NCBI RefSeq assembly: GCF_016741815.1
Contig: NZ_JAERRJ010000013.1
Span: forward strand, 239,096-303,095
Direction of reading: 5' to 3'
DNA: 64,000 nucleotides
Source of the DNA: Nocardia acididurans
Lineage (GTDB): Bacteria > Actinomycetota > Actinomycetes > Mycobacteriales > Mycobacteriaceae
The position numbers and the translations under genes were made by a program. Shown in pieces: positions 52,696 to 63,100 of this stretch. The notes beneath the pieces are model-generated. The model had not been told where the DNA came from. It saw only the letters and a list, made by a program, of their open reading frames with translations, and did not search any database. Position 1 is the first letter of the stretch, and each line of letters opens with the position of its first letter.

Positions 52696-53035
52696 TCACC
52701 CGAACAACTCGTCGATTGTGTGCGCGGTGGCAGCCCGCCGGGTCCACACGTCGAGTTGGTCGAGGTCGGAGCAGTCATCGATGCGTGATCGCGCCACTTC
52801 GTTGTTCGTGCGTCGGGTGTCGACACCAGCAGAACGGTGGGGCAGCGCAGACGTGCGCGCAAGGTGGTGAGGTAGACCGGCCAGCTCCATATCTTGTCGA
52901 CATCGGGTCGAAGTTGGACCTCGACGACGACACCCAGGACCGGCTGACTCGCTGCGGAGAGGACCACTACCGGGGAGCGAGGTCGGGCCGATTCGCGAAG
53001 AGCTCCAGCAACACCTCGTGCAGCGGAGAAGGCAT
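52696..53035 (-). pseudogene. Shattered remnant of a widespread actinobacterial protein family
   Basis: Three pieces in order on the minus strand match one family known to me only as a common hypothetical in actinobacteria. The start MPSPLHEVLLELFANRPDLAP lies at 53035-52970 and is closed by TAG. The core (PVLGVVVEVQLRPD, SWPVYLTTLRARLRCP and LLVSTPDA) lies in another frame from 52967. The tail (DDCSDLDQLDVWTRRAATA and TIDELFG, then stop at 52696) lies in the next frame. Large internal parts are missing between them, so this is a decayed copy rather than a gene. Such genes occur in many copies per genome. Confidence 0.75.
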
Positions 53036-53123
53036 GGTGCGAAATTACATACGTGGCATGAATTCTGTTGTCGAATAGCAGAATTAATGTTGGAAATGGC
53101 GAGACCGGTTGGTGGGTTCAGGA

Positions 53124-55220
53124 TTAGAGCTGTTCAGTCGTGATCAATAGGCGGAGGTGCGCATCCGCCCACAGCGCGAGTGCGGCGGAATCGTTGGCAG
53201 TGACCAGCTGTCGGTGCAGGGCGGTGAGAGATTCTCCGGCGGCGCGCAGGCCGACACGTCGGAGTGCGGTGGAGGTTTCGGCGGCGCGGTCATACCAGGT
53301 CGGGGGGAGGTGGCGGCGGCCTCGGTGGGGGACCTCGGCGGTGAGGGAGAGCGCGGAGGCGAGCGTGGCTGCCAGTGGATCCTGGTGGGGGAGTGCGGTT
53401 CCGGGCTGGAGTTGATGGTCGGTGGCGGCGAAAGCGGGGACGTGGACCTTCGAGTCGGTGACCACCGCGGTGGGAGTGAGGGTCAGGCGGCCGTGTTGGC
53501 GTTCGAGGGAACCCGCCAAATAGTGGACGGGCCCGGCCTCGCCGGAGAGGGTGTGGGCCAGTGCGTCCAGGGCGCCGGGGGTGGCGCTGGAGTGGGTGTA
53601 GGTGATCAGGGCGGAGCCGGTGGGGGCGTGCAGGATGGCCTCGAGACGCTGTTCGCCTGGGAGGTAATGGATGTCGGTGATTTCGGAAACCGCCACGGCG
53701 CGAATGGATTCGCCGCGTACGCGGGGGCGGATCAGCGACGGGGGCAGGGCGGCCAGGCGGGTGGCCTCCGCGTCGAGGTCGGTCACGAGGAGTTCGGGCG
53801 GCAGCTTGGACCAGTCCCCGGAGGACGGGAGGACCGAGGTGCGCGCCACCCGGCTGTTGGCCAGGCGCACAGTGCGATTCGCCGACCGCACCGCGGATTC
53901 GGTGACCACGTTTCCGGCAGCCAGGTCGCTGTAGCGGGCCGATCCGGTCCGGCGGGCGGCCAGTGCGGTCGCAGACGGGGGTTCCGCACCGTCGGCAACG
54001 GTCACGGTGTGATGCAGCGTCAAGACGATCCGCGCTTCCGGATGTGCGAAATACACTTCGACACTGCGTGATTCGCTGTCGCCGGTCACGTTCGCGCCCA
54101 GCCCGGTCAACCGCAGATGCCGCAGCGGCGTCTGCGCGGATTCCTCGGTGCCGAGCACCGGAACCCAGTCCCGCGCGCTGGCACGCCCGCGGGCGACGAG
54201 TTCCGCCATGAGGGCGGCGGTGCGCAGCGGATCGTGCCGGGCGCTGCGGTCCCGGTAGGCGGCGAGTTGATCGAGGAGGTCGCCGAGCGCGTCGTACGGC
54301 CAGCGCGCACCCGCGCTGTCGAGTGCCCGCCCGGCTGCGGTGAACACGCCCGCGAGATCCGGACCGGCGTGCGCGACACCGTCGTTCAGCAGATCGGCCA
54401 GCGGCGGGAGCACCGTCGCGGTGGCGGCCACGGCGGCGGAACCGTCGGCGGATGCCCCGACGGTCACCTCCAGTGATTCGGCGGTGGCATCGAGTTCGTC
54501 CGCGACGCGATATGCCCACACCGCCAAAGCGATGGCATCGGTGCGACTGCCACGCGCGGCGTCGGCGCGGGCGTATCCGATCTCGTTCGGCACCAGGAAA
54601 CGCACTGTCACCGCCGACAATTCGACCGACGGCACCGGATCGGCAACGGTCGGGCGGTGCACCTTCGCGCGATAACCGGCGCGGTGCGCTCGTCGCGCGG
54701 CAGTGAAGGCGCGTGCGCCGAGCAGTTCGCGCAAATGCTCGTCGGTGAACTCCGCAGGAGACCACTCGCGCGAAGCGGACCCGCCGCGCTCGCCTGTCCC
54801 AGCGGGGTCCGGTGGGGACGTGCTTGCGTCATCTGTGCGGGGCTTCGCCTTGTCGCCGCTGATCGCATCGGCGGGAACGGTCGCCGCCTCGCCGCGTGCG
54901 GGCTCGGTTGGCGGTGCGTCCGGTTCGCTTGCGTCGGAGCCTGTTTCAGCAGACGCACGGTAGGCCAGGACCGCCATCACTCGGTGGCGGCACACCGTGT
55001 TCGCCGCGCAGGTGCACGGGGAGGCTTCGAGGGTGGTGCCCGGCGGCAACGTGGTGCGGATACCGTCGGAGAAGGTGACTTCCACTGTGCCGTCCTGGGA
55101 TTCGGTGACGGCAGGCGGGGTGGTGGCGTTCTCCTTGACGGCGCGCTTGAAGATGCCCCGGTTGGCCAGGGCGATGAGGGAGTCGTCGGTGAGGGCGAGG
55201 AGGTCGGGGCGCATGGTCAT
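53124..55220 (-). CDS. SWIM zinc-finger protein, YehQ-like
   Basis: 698 residues. After the leader, the SWIM zinc finger lies at residues about 68-78 with C-T-C, five residues, then C-R-H, fitting CxCx5CxH. An Ala/Pro/Thr-rich spacer (about 90-150) is followed by a long region of strands and helices without a named domain. E. coli YehQ is the SWIM member of the five-gene yeh cluster and the gene order is the same. The ATG at 55220 overlaps the VWA stop in ATGA. The protein is expected to act with the VWA, MoxR and DUF5682 partners; its target, perhaps nucleic acid or protein, is unknown. Confidence 0.85.
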   Translation of the reverse strand: MTMRPDLLALTDDSLIALANRGIFKRAVKENATTPPAVTESQDGTVEVTFSDGIRTTLPPGTTLEASPCTCAANTVCRHRVMAVLAYRASAETGSDASEPDAPPTEPARGEAATVPADAISGDKAKPRTDDASTSPPDPAGTGERGGSASREWSPAEFTDEHLRELLGARAFTAARRAHRAGYRAKVHRPTVADPVPSVELSAVTVRFLVPNEIGYARADAARGSRTDAIALAVWAYRVADELDATAESLEVTVGASADGSAAVAATATVLPPLADLLNDGVAHAGPDLAGVFTAAGRALDSAGARWPYDALGDLLDQLAAYRDRSARHDPLRTAALMAELVARGRASARDWVPVLGTEESAQTPLRHLRLTGLGANVTGDSESRSVEVYFAHPEARIVLTLHHTVTVADGAEPPSATALAARRTGSARYSDLAAGNVVTESAVRSANRTVRLANSRVARTSVLPSSGDWSKLPPELLVTDLDAEATRLAALPPSLIRPRVRGESIRAVAVSEITDIHYLPGEQRLEAILHAPTGSALITYTHSSATPGALDALAHTLSGEAGPVHYLAGSLERQHGRLTLTPTAVVTDSKVHVPAFAATDHQLQPGTALPHQDPLAATLASALSLTAEVPHRGRRHLPPTWYDRAAETSTALRRVGLRAAGESLTALHRQLVTANDSAALALWADAHLRLLITTEQL

Positions 55221-56341
55221 CCGATCGTGGAGGCGATGAAGTTCGCCAGCTCGCCGGGGGTCATGGCGCCGATGTGGACGCCGACATCGGCGAGGCGCTG
55301 CCCCATGGCGCGGTCGAAGGCGGGGTCGGCCTGTTCGTCGAGGGCGGCCAGGCCGAGCACGGTGGTGCCCTGGGCGACGAGGGCGGCGGCTGTGCGGACC
55401 AGCCAGTGTTCGCTGCCGCCCTCGTAGAAGTCGCTGATGCAGGCGATGATGGTGCGCCGGGGGTTTTCGACTAGCTGGGCCGCATAGGCGAAGGCGCGGC
55501 CGATATCGGTGCCGCCGCCGAGCTGGACGCGCATGAGCAGTTCGACGGGGTCGTCGACATCGTGGGTGAGATCGACGACTTCGGTGTCGAAGGCGATCAG
55601 ATGGGTTTTGATGCCGGGCAGATTCCACAGGCACGCGGCGGTGACCGCGGAGTGGATGACCGAGCTCGCCATCGACCCGGACTGGTCGACAAGCAGGATG
55701 ACCTGCCAGTTGTCCACGTGACGGCGAGTCCGGCCACGGAAATGCGCGGTCTCGACGTAGAGCTTGCGCTCCTCTGGACGGTAGTGGGACAGGTTGGCGC
55801 GCACCGTCTTCGGGAAGTCGAAGTCGGCGGCGCGCGGAATGCGGCTCGGCCGCCGGGAGCGGGTGCCGGTGAAACTGGCGCGGATCTCCTGCGCCAGCCG
55901 CTCCATGAGCTCACGCACGACCTGCTCGACAATGCGGCGCGCCATGCGCAGCACTTCCGGATTCATCAGGTGTTTGGTGCGCAGAACCGCGCCGAGCAGT
56001 TCGGCATTGGGCTCCATCCGCTCGAGCACGCCGGGATCGGTGAGGATCTCCTGTAATCCGAACCGCTGCACCGCATCCCGCTCGAGCCGCTCGATGGTGG
56101 CCTTCGGGAACAGCCGGTGGATCTCGTCGAGCCAGTCCACGGCCTGCACCACCGACGGCCCCAGCCCCCCAGTGCGGCGGATATCGCGCCGATCGTAGTC
56201 GCCGTCGCGTTCGTAGAGCCAGTCCAGCGCAGCGTCGCGCCCGGCCCCCTGATCGCTCAGTGCCGCACCGCAGGTCACGCCCTCCCCGGCCGCGCCGAGT
56301 ATGAGCCGCCAGCGTTCCAGAGTCGGATCGAGCTCAGTCAT
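55217..56341 (-). CDS. VWA-domain protein, YehP-like
   Basis: 374 residues. The C-terminal half is a von Willebrand A domain with a complete metal-ion adhesion site: DQSGSM near residue 210, a threonine in GGTDIGRAF near 276, and the aspartate in CISDFYEGG near 305. The N-terminal half (1-200) is helical with an ERLERDAVQRFG segment. VWA proteins of this class are substrates or co-chaperones of MoxR ATPases, and the MoxR gene is two genes upstream. The ATG lies within the last codons of the DUF5682 gene (8-nt overlap), and its stop overlaps the SWIM gene. Confidence 0.9.
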   Translation of the reverse strand: MTELDPTLERWRLILGAAGEGVTCGAALSDQGAGRDAALDWLYERDGDYDRRDIRRTGGLGPSVVQAVDWLDEIHRLFPKATIERLERDAVQRFGLQEILTDPGVLERMEPNAELLGAVLRTKHLMNPEVLRMARRIVEQVVRELMERLAQEIRASFTGTRSRRPSRIPRAADFDFPKTVRANLSHYRPEERKLYVETAHFRGRTRRHVDNWQVILLVDQSGSMASSVIHSAVTAACLWNLPGIKTHLIAFDTEVVDLTHDVDDPVELLMRVQLGGGTDIGRAFAYAAQLVENPRRTIIACISDFYEGGSEHWLVRTAAALVAQGTTVLGLAALDEQADPAFDRAMGQRLADVGVHIGAMTPGELANFIASTIG

Positions 56342-59012
56342 GGCCACCTTCACCGGTTGTCGCGTCCAGCAGGCCGTGCTGGGCCAGCAGCCGATCGACC
56401 CGCAATTCCACCCCCTGCGCACGGGCGAGCACCCCCGCATCGACATCGAGTCGCAGCAGCGCCGTCGCGGAGGTGACGAGGCCGCGCATCTCGAGCAGCC
56501 GGGAGGCGATGCGCGCCCGTTCACGCGGCGGGAACCAGGCGAACGCCAGCCGCAGCGCGGGCAGAGCCGCGAGGAATTCGTCGCGGCCGAACCCTCCGAC
56601 CAGCTCGTCGAGCACAGCCAGTAGCGCGGGCGGCGGTAAATCCGTGTCGCCGGAGTCCGTTGCGACCTGCGCCGCGGGTGCCGCACCGCTCATGCCGCCG
56701 GCGGCCCGGCCGATGCTCTTCAGGTCGCCGGACCCGGTGCCGCTCGGGTTCTCGCCGTTCGGGGTGATGGCACGGGTGGCGGGTTCGAGCAGCTCTTCCC
56801 GCGCGAGGGCGAACAGACCGGCCAGGAAATCTCCGAGGAGCTCGGGCGTGCCCGCGAGCCGGACGGATCGCACGATGTCGACGGTGCGTTCCGGGCTGAG
56901 GATCGATACGGCTCCCACCGCCGCACCCCGCAGGGCGGGTGGCCGGTCCGGCGCTGTGCAGCGGCTGAAAACGCCTGCCACATCGGCTCTTTCGACGGTC
57001 AGCACGGCGTCGGCGTGCAGGGCCGCGTCGCGGATGGCGACGAGCGCGTGCAGCAGGCCGTCATCGGCGGGCGCCGGGCCGCCGCGCACGCCCTCCACCA
57101 GCCACAGCAGTCGCCGCACGGCCGCGTCGACGAGCGTGGCCAGGGTCGGGGACTGGGCCGTCCCGAACAGTCGGTCGTGCCGCCACAATCCGAGGGTGAC
57201 GGCAAGCAGTCGTCCGAGTCCCGTTGGCTCCGAAGCCGATTCGACGAGCACCCGCACACTGTCGACAATGCGCTCCGACAACTCCGACAGCCCGCACAGG
57301 GTGGCGTCGAACAGCACATCCGCCAGGCCGCCGGAATCGCTTCCCGCCGCGGCGAATCGCTCATCGAGCCGGGTCGCGGCCGCCTCCGCGCAGGTCGCGC
57401 CGAGCGATCCGGCCTCGATCAGCGCGGGCAGCCGATTATCGGACGGCGTGATCTTCCATTCCTCGTCCGACACCGGTGGCCGTCCCACCGCTGGACCCGA
57501 GATCCGCGCGAATCCGGGAATCCCGATGACCCGCAACCGATGCAGAACCCGGCCGGCATCCAGTCCCTCGGTGCTGCCCAGATCGAGGTGGAAGCGGCCC
57601 TCCTCCGGAATCCCGCACCGCGCCAGTTCGTTCGAGGTCTCGCGCACCAGCGGCGGATGCGGTGTCGCCTCGTGCAACCGCCCGACCGTGTCCCCGGACA
57701 GCGCCGCCACCATCTCGACCACCACCGGATCGGTGCCGGTCGGCAGTTGCCCGCGCCCGGTCCAGGGCAGCGGACGGTCCAGCGCCTCGGTGATGAGCGT
57801 GCCCGCCAGCCCGTCGAGAACATCGGTGCGCGACGGCGATTCATGCCCACGCAACCGGCTCAGCCCGACGGTCAGCGTGCGCGCCCCGATGAGCGAAGCT
57901 GTGGACACCGCCTGCCCCCGCATGCGCAGCCGCCGCACCACGGACCGGGTGATCTCCTCCGCGGCCGCGTCCGGCCCGTGCTCCCAGAGCCGCTGATAGT
58001 AGGCGGGAGAAGGCATTCCGGATTGATAGCCTCCGAAGGCGTCGAGCCGCCGGAAACTGAACGGCACCAGGTAACTTCCGCCGCTCCCGTCCTCCGGGAC
58101 AACCGGCACCTCCGGCCAGTGGGCCGTGGGATCGCCGATTCCGTGACCGGCGGCTGGACCCATGCCGTCCCGCCCGCTGTCGACCGCACCGATTGTCGCG
58201 GCCGACGGCTGCGCGCCCGCCTTGGACTTCGTGCCGAGCCTGCCGTGGGCGATGTCGTCGCGGAGTCGACGAATCAGCGCCGGCCGGTGGAAGCCGCCGG
58301 TCACGACGACAATGTGCACCGGGGACGCGGCATCCGTGACCGTCGAGGCAGCGTCCCGCTCGGCCCCGCCCGTGATATCCGTGACCGCCGCGTGCACCCA
58401 GCGCGCCATGTACTCCTCGCGGATCAGATCGCGGGTGTCGGCGTCGTCGTCCCCGCGCACCAGGTCGAAATAGGTGGCCAGGCGCAGTGGGAGGGTGGCG
58501 GTGTCGCTCAGTTCGAACAGGTGGTCCCAGAGTGCGTCCACATTGTCGACGGCGAATTCCCGGCAGAGCCGGGCGACGGCGCGATCGTATCGGCGTTCGG
58601 TATCGGCGTACCGGTTCTCGGCCCCGTGGAAGGCGGTATGCCAGGCGGGCAGGTCGATGAATCGCACTGCCGCCCCCACCGCGCGACCTTCGGTGAGCCC
58701 GACCCACTCGGGGGAGTAGTCGCAGAACGGCGCCCAGGACATGTGCCGTGCCGTCGTATCCCGATAACTGGTGAATACGGCGATGGGCAGGTCGTGCCCG
58801 AGCAGCAGTTCGCCGAGGCGGTCGTTCATATCGGCGGGGCCCTCGATGAGGACGTGCGCGGGCCGCAGCGCGCGAATCGTGTCCCGGACCAGGCTGGCGC
58901 AGGCCGGGCTGTGGTGGCGCACGCCGATGAAGGTGATCCGCGCCGCGCCCAGCTCGATGGGGAGGTGCGATGTCGCCGCATCCGCCGGTGCGGCGGTGGG
59001 TGGCACGGGCAT
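56334..59012 (-). CDS. DUF5682-family protein, YehM-like
   Basis: 892 residues, large and soluble, with no membrane span. The N-terminal region starts with GVRHHSPACASLVRDTI and LIEGPADMN near 30-65, the family hallmark, with further blocks (FIDLPAWH, VVVTGGFHRP and YQRLWEHGPDAAAEEI). Two low-complexity stretches fall near 260-300 and 770-800. Its biochemical role is not established; the conserved acidic and histidine residues at the N-terminus might form a metal site. The ATG shares one base with the AAA gene stop, so translation is coupled. Confidence 0.85.
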   Translation of the reverse strand: MPVPPTAAPADAATSHLPIELGAARITFIGVRHHSPACASLVRDTIRALRPAHVLIEGPADMNDRLGELLLGHDLPIAVFTSYRDTTARHMSWAPFCDYSPEWVGLTEGRAVGAAVRFIDLPAWHTAFHGAENRYADTERRYDRAVARLCREFAVDNVDALWDHLFELSDTATLPLRLATYFDLVRGDDDADTRDLIREEYMARWVHAAVTDITGGAERDAASTVTDAASPVHIVVVTGGFHRPALIRRLRDDIAHGRLGTKSKAGAQPSAATIGAVDSGRDGMGPAAGHGIGDPTAHWPEVPVVPEDGSGGSYLVPFSFRRLDAFGGYQSGMPSPAYYQRLWEHGPDAAAEEITRSVVRRLRMRGQAVSTASLIGARTLTVGLSRLRGHESPSRTDVLDGLAGTLITEALDRPLPWTGRGQLPTGTDPVVVEMVAALSGDTVGRLHEATPHPPLVRETSNELARCGIPEEGRFHLDLGSTEGLDAGRVLHRLRVIGIPGFARISGPAVGRPPVSDEEWKITPSDNRLPALIEAGSLGATCAEAAATRLDERFAAAGSDSGGLADVLFDATLCGLSELSERIVDSVRVLVESASEPTGLGRLLAVTLGLWRHDRLFGTAQSPTLATLVDAAVRRLLWLVEGVRGGPAPADDGLLHALVAIRDAALHADAVLTVERADVAGVFSRCTAPDRPPALRGAAVGAVSILSPERTVDIVRSVRLAGTPELLGDFLAGLFALAREELLEPATRAITPNGENPSGTGSGDLKSIGRAAGGMSGAAPAAQVATDSGDTDLPPPALLAVLDELVGGFGRDEFLAALPALRLAFAWFPPRERARIASRLLEMRGLVTSATALLRLDVDAGVLARAQGVELRVDRLLAQHGLLDATTGEGGHD

Positions 59013-60097
59013 CAGCCCGGCAGCTGGAAGCGGGCGTCGTGCAACGCTTTCCACGCCCGTCCAGGTTTCCGCGGCACCTGCTGTTCCAGGTAGCGCCGCA
59101 GTCGCGCCAGATCCTCCGGATCGTCCTTGGACGCGGTGCCCGCCAGGCAGTGCACGATATCGGCGGCATCGCCGGATTCGCCGCGCAGATACCACCCGCG
59201 CAGCCCGACGGCGTGCGCCACCGATACCGCCTCGGCGGTGCTCATGACCGCCGACATGCGATCCAGCGCAGCACCGGATTCGGTTGCGCCGGTGCGCAGT
59301 TCCCGAAACGCGGTGACGAGGACCTCGAGCACATCCCGCTGCGGCGCCTGCGGAACGCCGGATCGCCGCAGCAGATTCTCCGCCTCCGCCTCCACCAGCG
59401 CGAGTTCCGCCGCGAAATCACTGATGGGGAAGACTGTTTCGAAGTTGAACCGGCGTTTGAGCGCCGCACTCATATCGTTGACGCCCCGGTCGCGGGTATT
59501 GGCGGTGGCGATGACATTGAATCCCTCGACGGCATAGGTCATCTCGCCCAGTTCGGGCACCGCCAGCACCCGATCCGACAGCAGCGACAGGATCGAGTCC
59601 TGCACTTCGAGCGGACACCGGGTGATCTCCTCGAATCGGACGATCTTGCCGTCCCGCATGCCGCGCATCATGGGCGCGGGCACGATCGACCGCTCCGACG
59701 GTCCCTCCGACACCAGCAGCGCGTAGTTCCACCCGTACCGGATCTGATCCTCGGTGGTGGCCGCGCCGCCCTGAATGGTCAGCGTCGAATCACCGGAGAT
59801 GGCCGCCGAAAGCAGTTCGGACAGCAGCGATTTCGCTGTGCCCGGTTCGCCGGTGAGCAGCAGTCCCCGGGTCGTGGCCAGACTCACCAGCGCACGATCC
59901 ACCAGCGACGCGTCCCCGACGAACTTGCGCGCGATCCCCAGCTTCGGGTCGCCCACGATGAACCGCTTGGCCGCATCCACACTCAACGCCCACCCCGGCG
60001 GCGTGGGCGCGGTGTCGTTGTCGCGCAGCCGCGCCAGATCATCGGCCCACCGCAGCTCGGCGGGCGGCCGCTGCATGTGCTCGGTCGTGGTGGTCAA
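59012..60097 (-). CDS. MoxR-type AAA+ ATPase, YehL-like
   Basis: 361 residues. Walker A is GEPGTAKS near residue 75, the Walker B-like segment is IVRFEEITRC near 145, sensor 1 is NVIATANTRD near 195, and the arginine-finger region is AALKRRFNFET near 212. MoxR ATPases remodel or activate protein complexes, usually via VWA partners. The start is inferred as TTG at 60097, where CAGGAG lies 6 nt upstream; the next in-frame ATG at 60076 is weaker. It follows the DUF4132 gene by 46 nt and precedes the DUF5682 gene with an overlapping junction. Confidence 0.88.
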   Translation of the reverse strand: MTTTTEHMQRPPAELRWADDLARLRDNDTAPTPPGWALSVDAAKRFIVGDPKLGIARKFVGDASLVDRALVSLATTRGLLLTGEPGTAKSLLSELLSAAISGDSTLTIQGGAATTEDQIRYGWNYALLVSEGPSERSIVPAPMMRGMRDGKIVRFEEITRCPLEVQDSILSLLSDRVLAVPELGEMTYAVEGFNVIATANTRDRGVNDMSAALKRRFNFETVFPISDFAAELALVEAEAENLLRRSGVPQAPQRDVLEVLVTAFRELRTGATESGAALDRMSAVMSTAEAVSVAHAVGLRGWYLRGESGDAADIVHCLAGTASKDDPEDLARLRRYLEQQVPRKPGRAWKALHDARFQLPG

Positions 60098-60143
60098 CGG
60101 TGCTCCTGCGGGTCGATGTCCGAATATTCGATGTCGGAGTTGT

Positions 60144-63100
60144 TCATGCGAAAACGTACTCCAGGTCGCGGAGCAGCTCCGAGGCCGTGACGGGATCGAG
60201 TGTGCCGAGCGGGTAGGTGATGTGATCGCGCCAATACCGGTGTTCTTCACCCGTGTTGCCCAGCCAGATCCGGTCCAGCGCCTGATGATCGCCGCGGATG
60301 TCCGGTGGCATCGCGGCGCTGTACCCCGGCTCCAAGCAGACGATGAACGAGCGGCCGTCGCCGAAGACCCGGAACAGGCAGTCGATATCCCCGTTCCCCT
60401 GCGGTTCTTCGCGTTCCCAGCCACGGGCCACCAGGCGCATGGGATTGCCTGCGGGCACTTCGATCCGCTCGAGCCGGTCCAGCCGGTGTGCCGCGGCTTC
60501 GGCGTCGGTGAGCCGGTGTGTCTCCCGATCGAGCTGCGGGAAAGGCTGCAGCAGTTCGTAATCGGCGAAGATCTCACCCCAGGCGGAGCGGGTGTCACCC
60601 AGATGCAATGGGTGCGCGACCCCGACCGTCGTGTCCTCGGGGAAGCTGAGTTCGTCGTCGCGCGCGTCGGCCAGACTGCCGTCCTCGGCCACCCGGAACG
60701 ATCCGGTGACCGCACCATCGGCATCGAAGGTCGCCCACACCAGCCGCCGGGTCAGCCGGCCGATCAGCGGATGCTCGATGAACAGCTGCCGATGCTCGGC
60801 GGCGGTCCAGCGCCGGCCCAGCACCATCGCCTCCTCGAGCCGCCGGAGCTGAATGCCCGCAACAGCTTTCACATCTTTCTTGAATGCGGCGAAGGCCCTG
60901 TGTGCGGTCGGCGCGAGTTCCGGATCATCGGAGGCACCGGGTTTCGGGAGAGTTTTCCGCGCTGCGCCGCCGGCATCATTGATAGTGGGGCGCAGCTGCT
61001 CGTCCAGCCCGATGACGAAGGCGCGCGGACCGTAATCCAGGTACAGCGTCCCGTCCTGCCGCAGGCCGAGATCGGGAACGAGCCGGTCGCCCAGCTGTTC
61101 TGTGCTCAGCCCGCGCTCCTGCGCGATCCGCGCGATCTTCTCTGTCGCAAGGGTTTTGATGCCGTTGAACTTGACCTTCTCGGCAATCCCGTTGAGCTGC
61201 ATGAGGGCCAGATCGGTGCCGATCGCGGCCAGCACGTTGAGCCCCCGCACCGCGCGCTGGTGTGCGGACTCGCCCGGCCAGGCCCGGATGAGCGGGGTGA
61301 GCTTGCGCGCCGTCTCGTCGTCACCGTACTCCGCCAGGGCGCGCATGATCCAGCCCTCGGTGGGTGGATACTCCTGTACCCGCCAGGACTCCAGCAGTGC
61401 CCAGGTGAATTCGGCCAGCGACGCCGGATCGGCGGCTTGCGCTATCAGGTCGACGCCGGGATACCCGCCCTGCTGCTCCGCGATGGCCAGGGTGGTGCAC
61501 ACCGTGGCGACAACACTGTCCGGTAGTGCGGTTCTGTTGTGGCGCAGGACGATCGGCGGCAACGCCGCCGGGATCAGCCAGCTGGGTAGCGCCGGGATCT
61601 TGGCTGGAAGGTGGTGCAGGGGATCGGCGATCAGCTCGATTTCCAGCGCCGCGACCGCCTGCTCCCCGTACACGGCGGCAGCCTCGATCAGACTGTCGCG
61701 GTATCCGCGCCGCGCGAGCAGATGCAGTGCTGCCCAGGCGGTTTTGCGTGGCCTCGTGGGCTTGTCGAGCGCGGTGGAGACCAGATCCGCCGCAGCGCGG
61801 GCATGATGGCGTTCCAGCCACGGCACGGCGATGCGGGCGGTCGTCGGCTTGCCCAGCAGTCCGGCCATGAAGGCGGTGATCTCGGTCCCGGTCGCCGGGG
61901 CCAGTACCTCGGCTCGCTGGGCCGGATCCCGCCGCACCGCCGCGAGGATCAGCGGCAGCACTCGATCACCGAAGCGGCCGAGCAGTCGCATCATTCCCGT
62001 GGTGTTGGACCAGAAGTGGTCCGGTTCAAGCAGATCCAGATGCGGGGCGACGAGTTCGGTTGGCGCGGTGGCGAACAACCGGACGAGCGTGTAGGGCGCA
62101 TTGCCCACGTTCGCGATGGCCGCCGAGATTGCCGTGTCCCAGTCCTGCGCTGCCGGGGAGTCCGGCCGCTCCTCGGGGAAATTGGTGGGGGTGTCGGCCC
62201 ACAGCTCCTGTTCTCCAGCCTGCCACGACAGTTCGATCGGCCGCGCCGTGCCGAGGCCACGCAGCACGATCTCGTCGGCGGAGGGTTTCGGCTGCTCCCA
62301 CGGTGGAGTACGCAGGAACTCCGGCAGCTCGTCCGGCGTGGCGATGCCGTCGCAGGCGACCGTGCCGCGCGGGGCGTCCGCCACGATGCCGAGCTCGGCG
62401 GCGATCTCGGGGTGCGTGTGCGTCTGGGTGCGCAGGAGGCCCGCTACTACCGTCGAGCGTGCGGACCGCGCCGCCAGCATGCGCAGGGCCCGCCGTGGGA
62501 ACCGCGTGATCGCGTCCTGCAGCGCACCCCGCACCGGTTTCCGGTCGATGCGATCGAGCAGCAGGTCGAAGGCTTCGTCGGTCGGGAACTGCGCGAGCAG
62601 ATCGGCCAGCTCACGCTGCATGTCGGGTCGTGAGCCGGTCTTGTCCAGCGCTTCGGCTACGAGCGTTGCGAGCTCCGGCCCGATCACGGCGGTCACGGTG
62701 GCGCGCGATGACGGCCAGGCGAGCATCCGGCCGTCCGGGTGCCACAGTGCGGTCACCTGCGCGAGGGTGGTCGCCGACGCGACCATGCCCAGCCACGCGT
62801 CGTCGCGGTCGGACTGGTTGAACTGCAGTCCGGCGGCCAGGTCGTCGTCGAGCCAATCCTGCTGTGCCGGAGCGAGATACGTGATCGCCAGCCGGACACT
62901 GCGGGCCGCCGGATTGCGTTGGGCGCTGAGTCGCTCGACGACGGCGCGATAATCGTCCTCGGGCAGTTCGGTCAGTATGTCCCGCAGTCTCCGCAGTATC
63001 GGACGACATGTTTTGGAGTAGCAGGCAGCGGGGTGGAGGGGCCGCACGTGGGTGTCGGTTTGATAGGGAATCGTCATGCCCGCCAATCGGATCACCGAAT

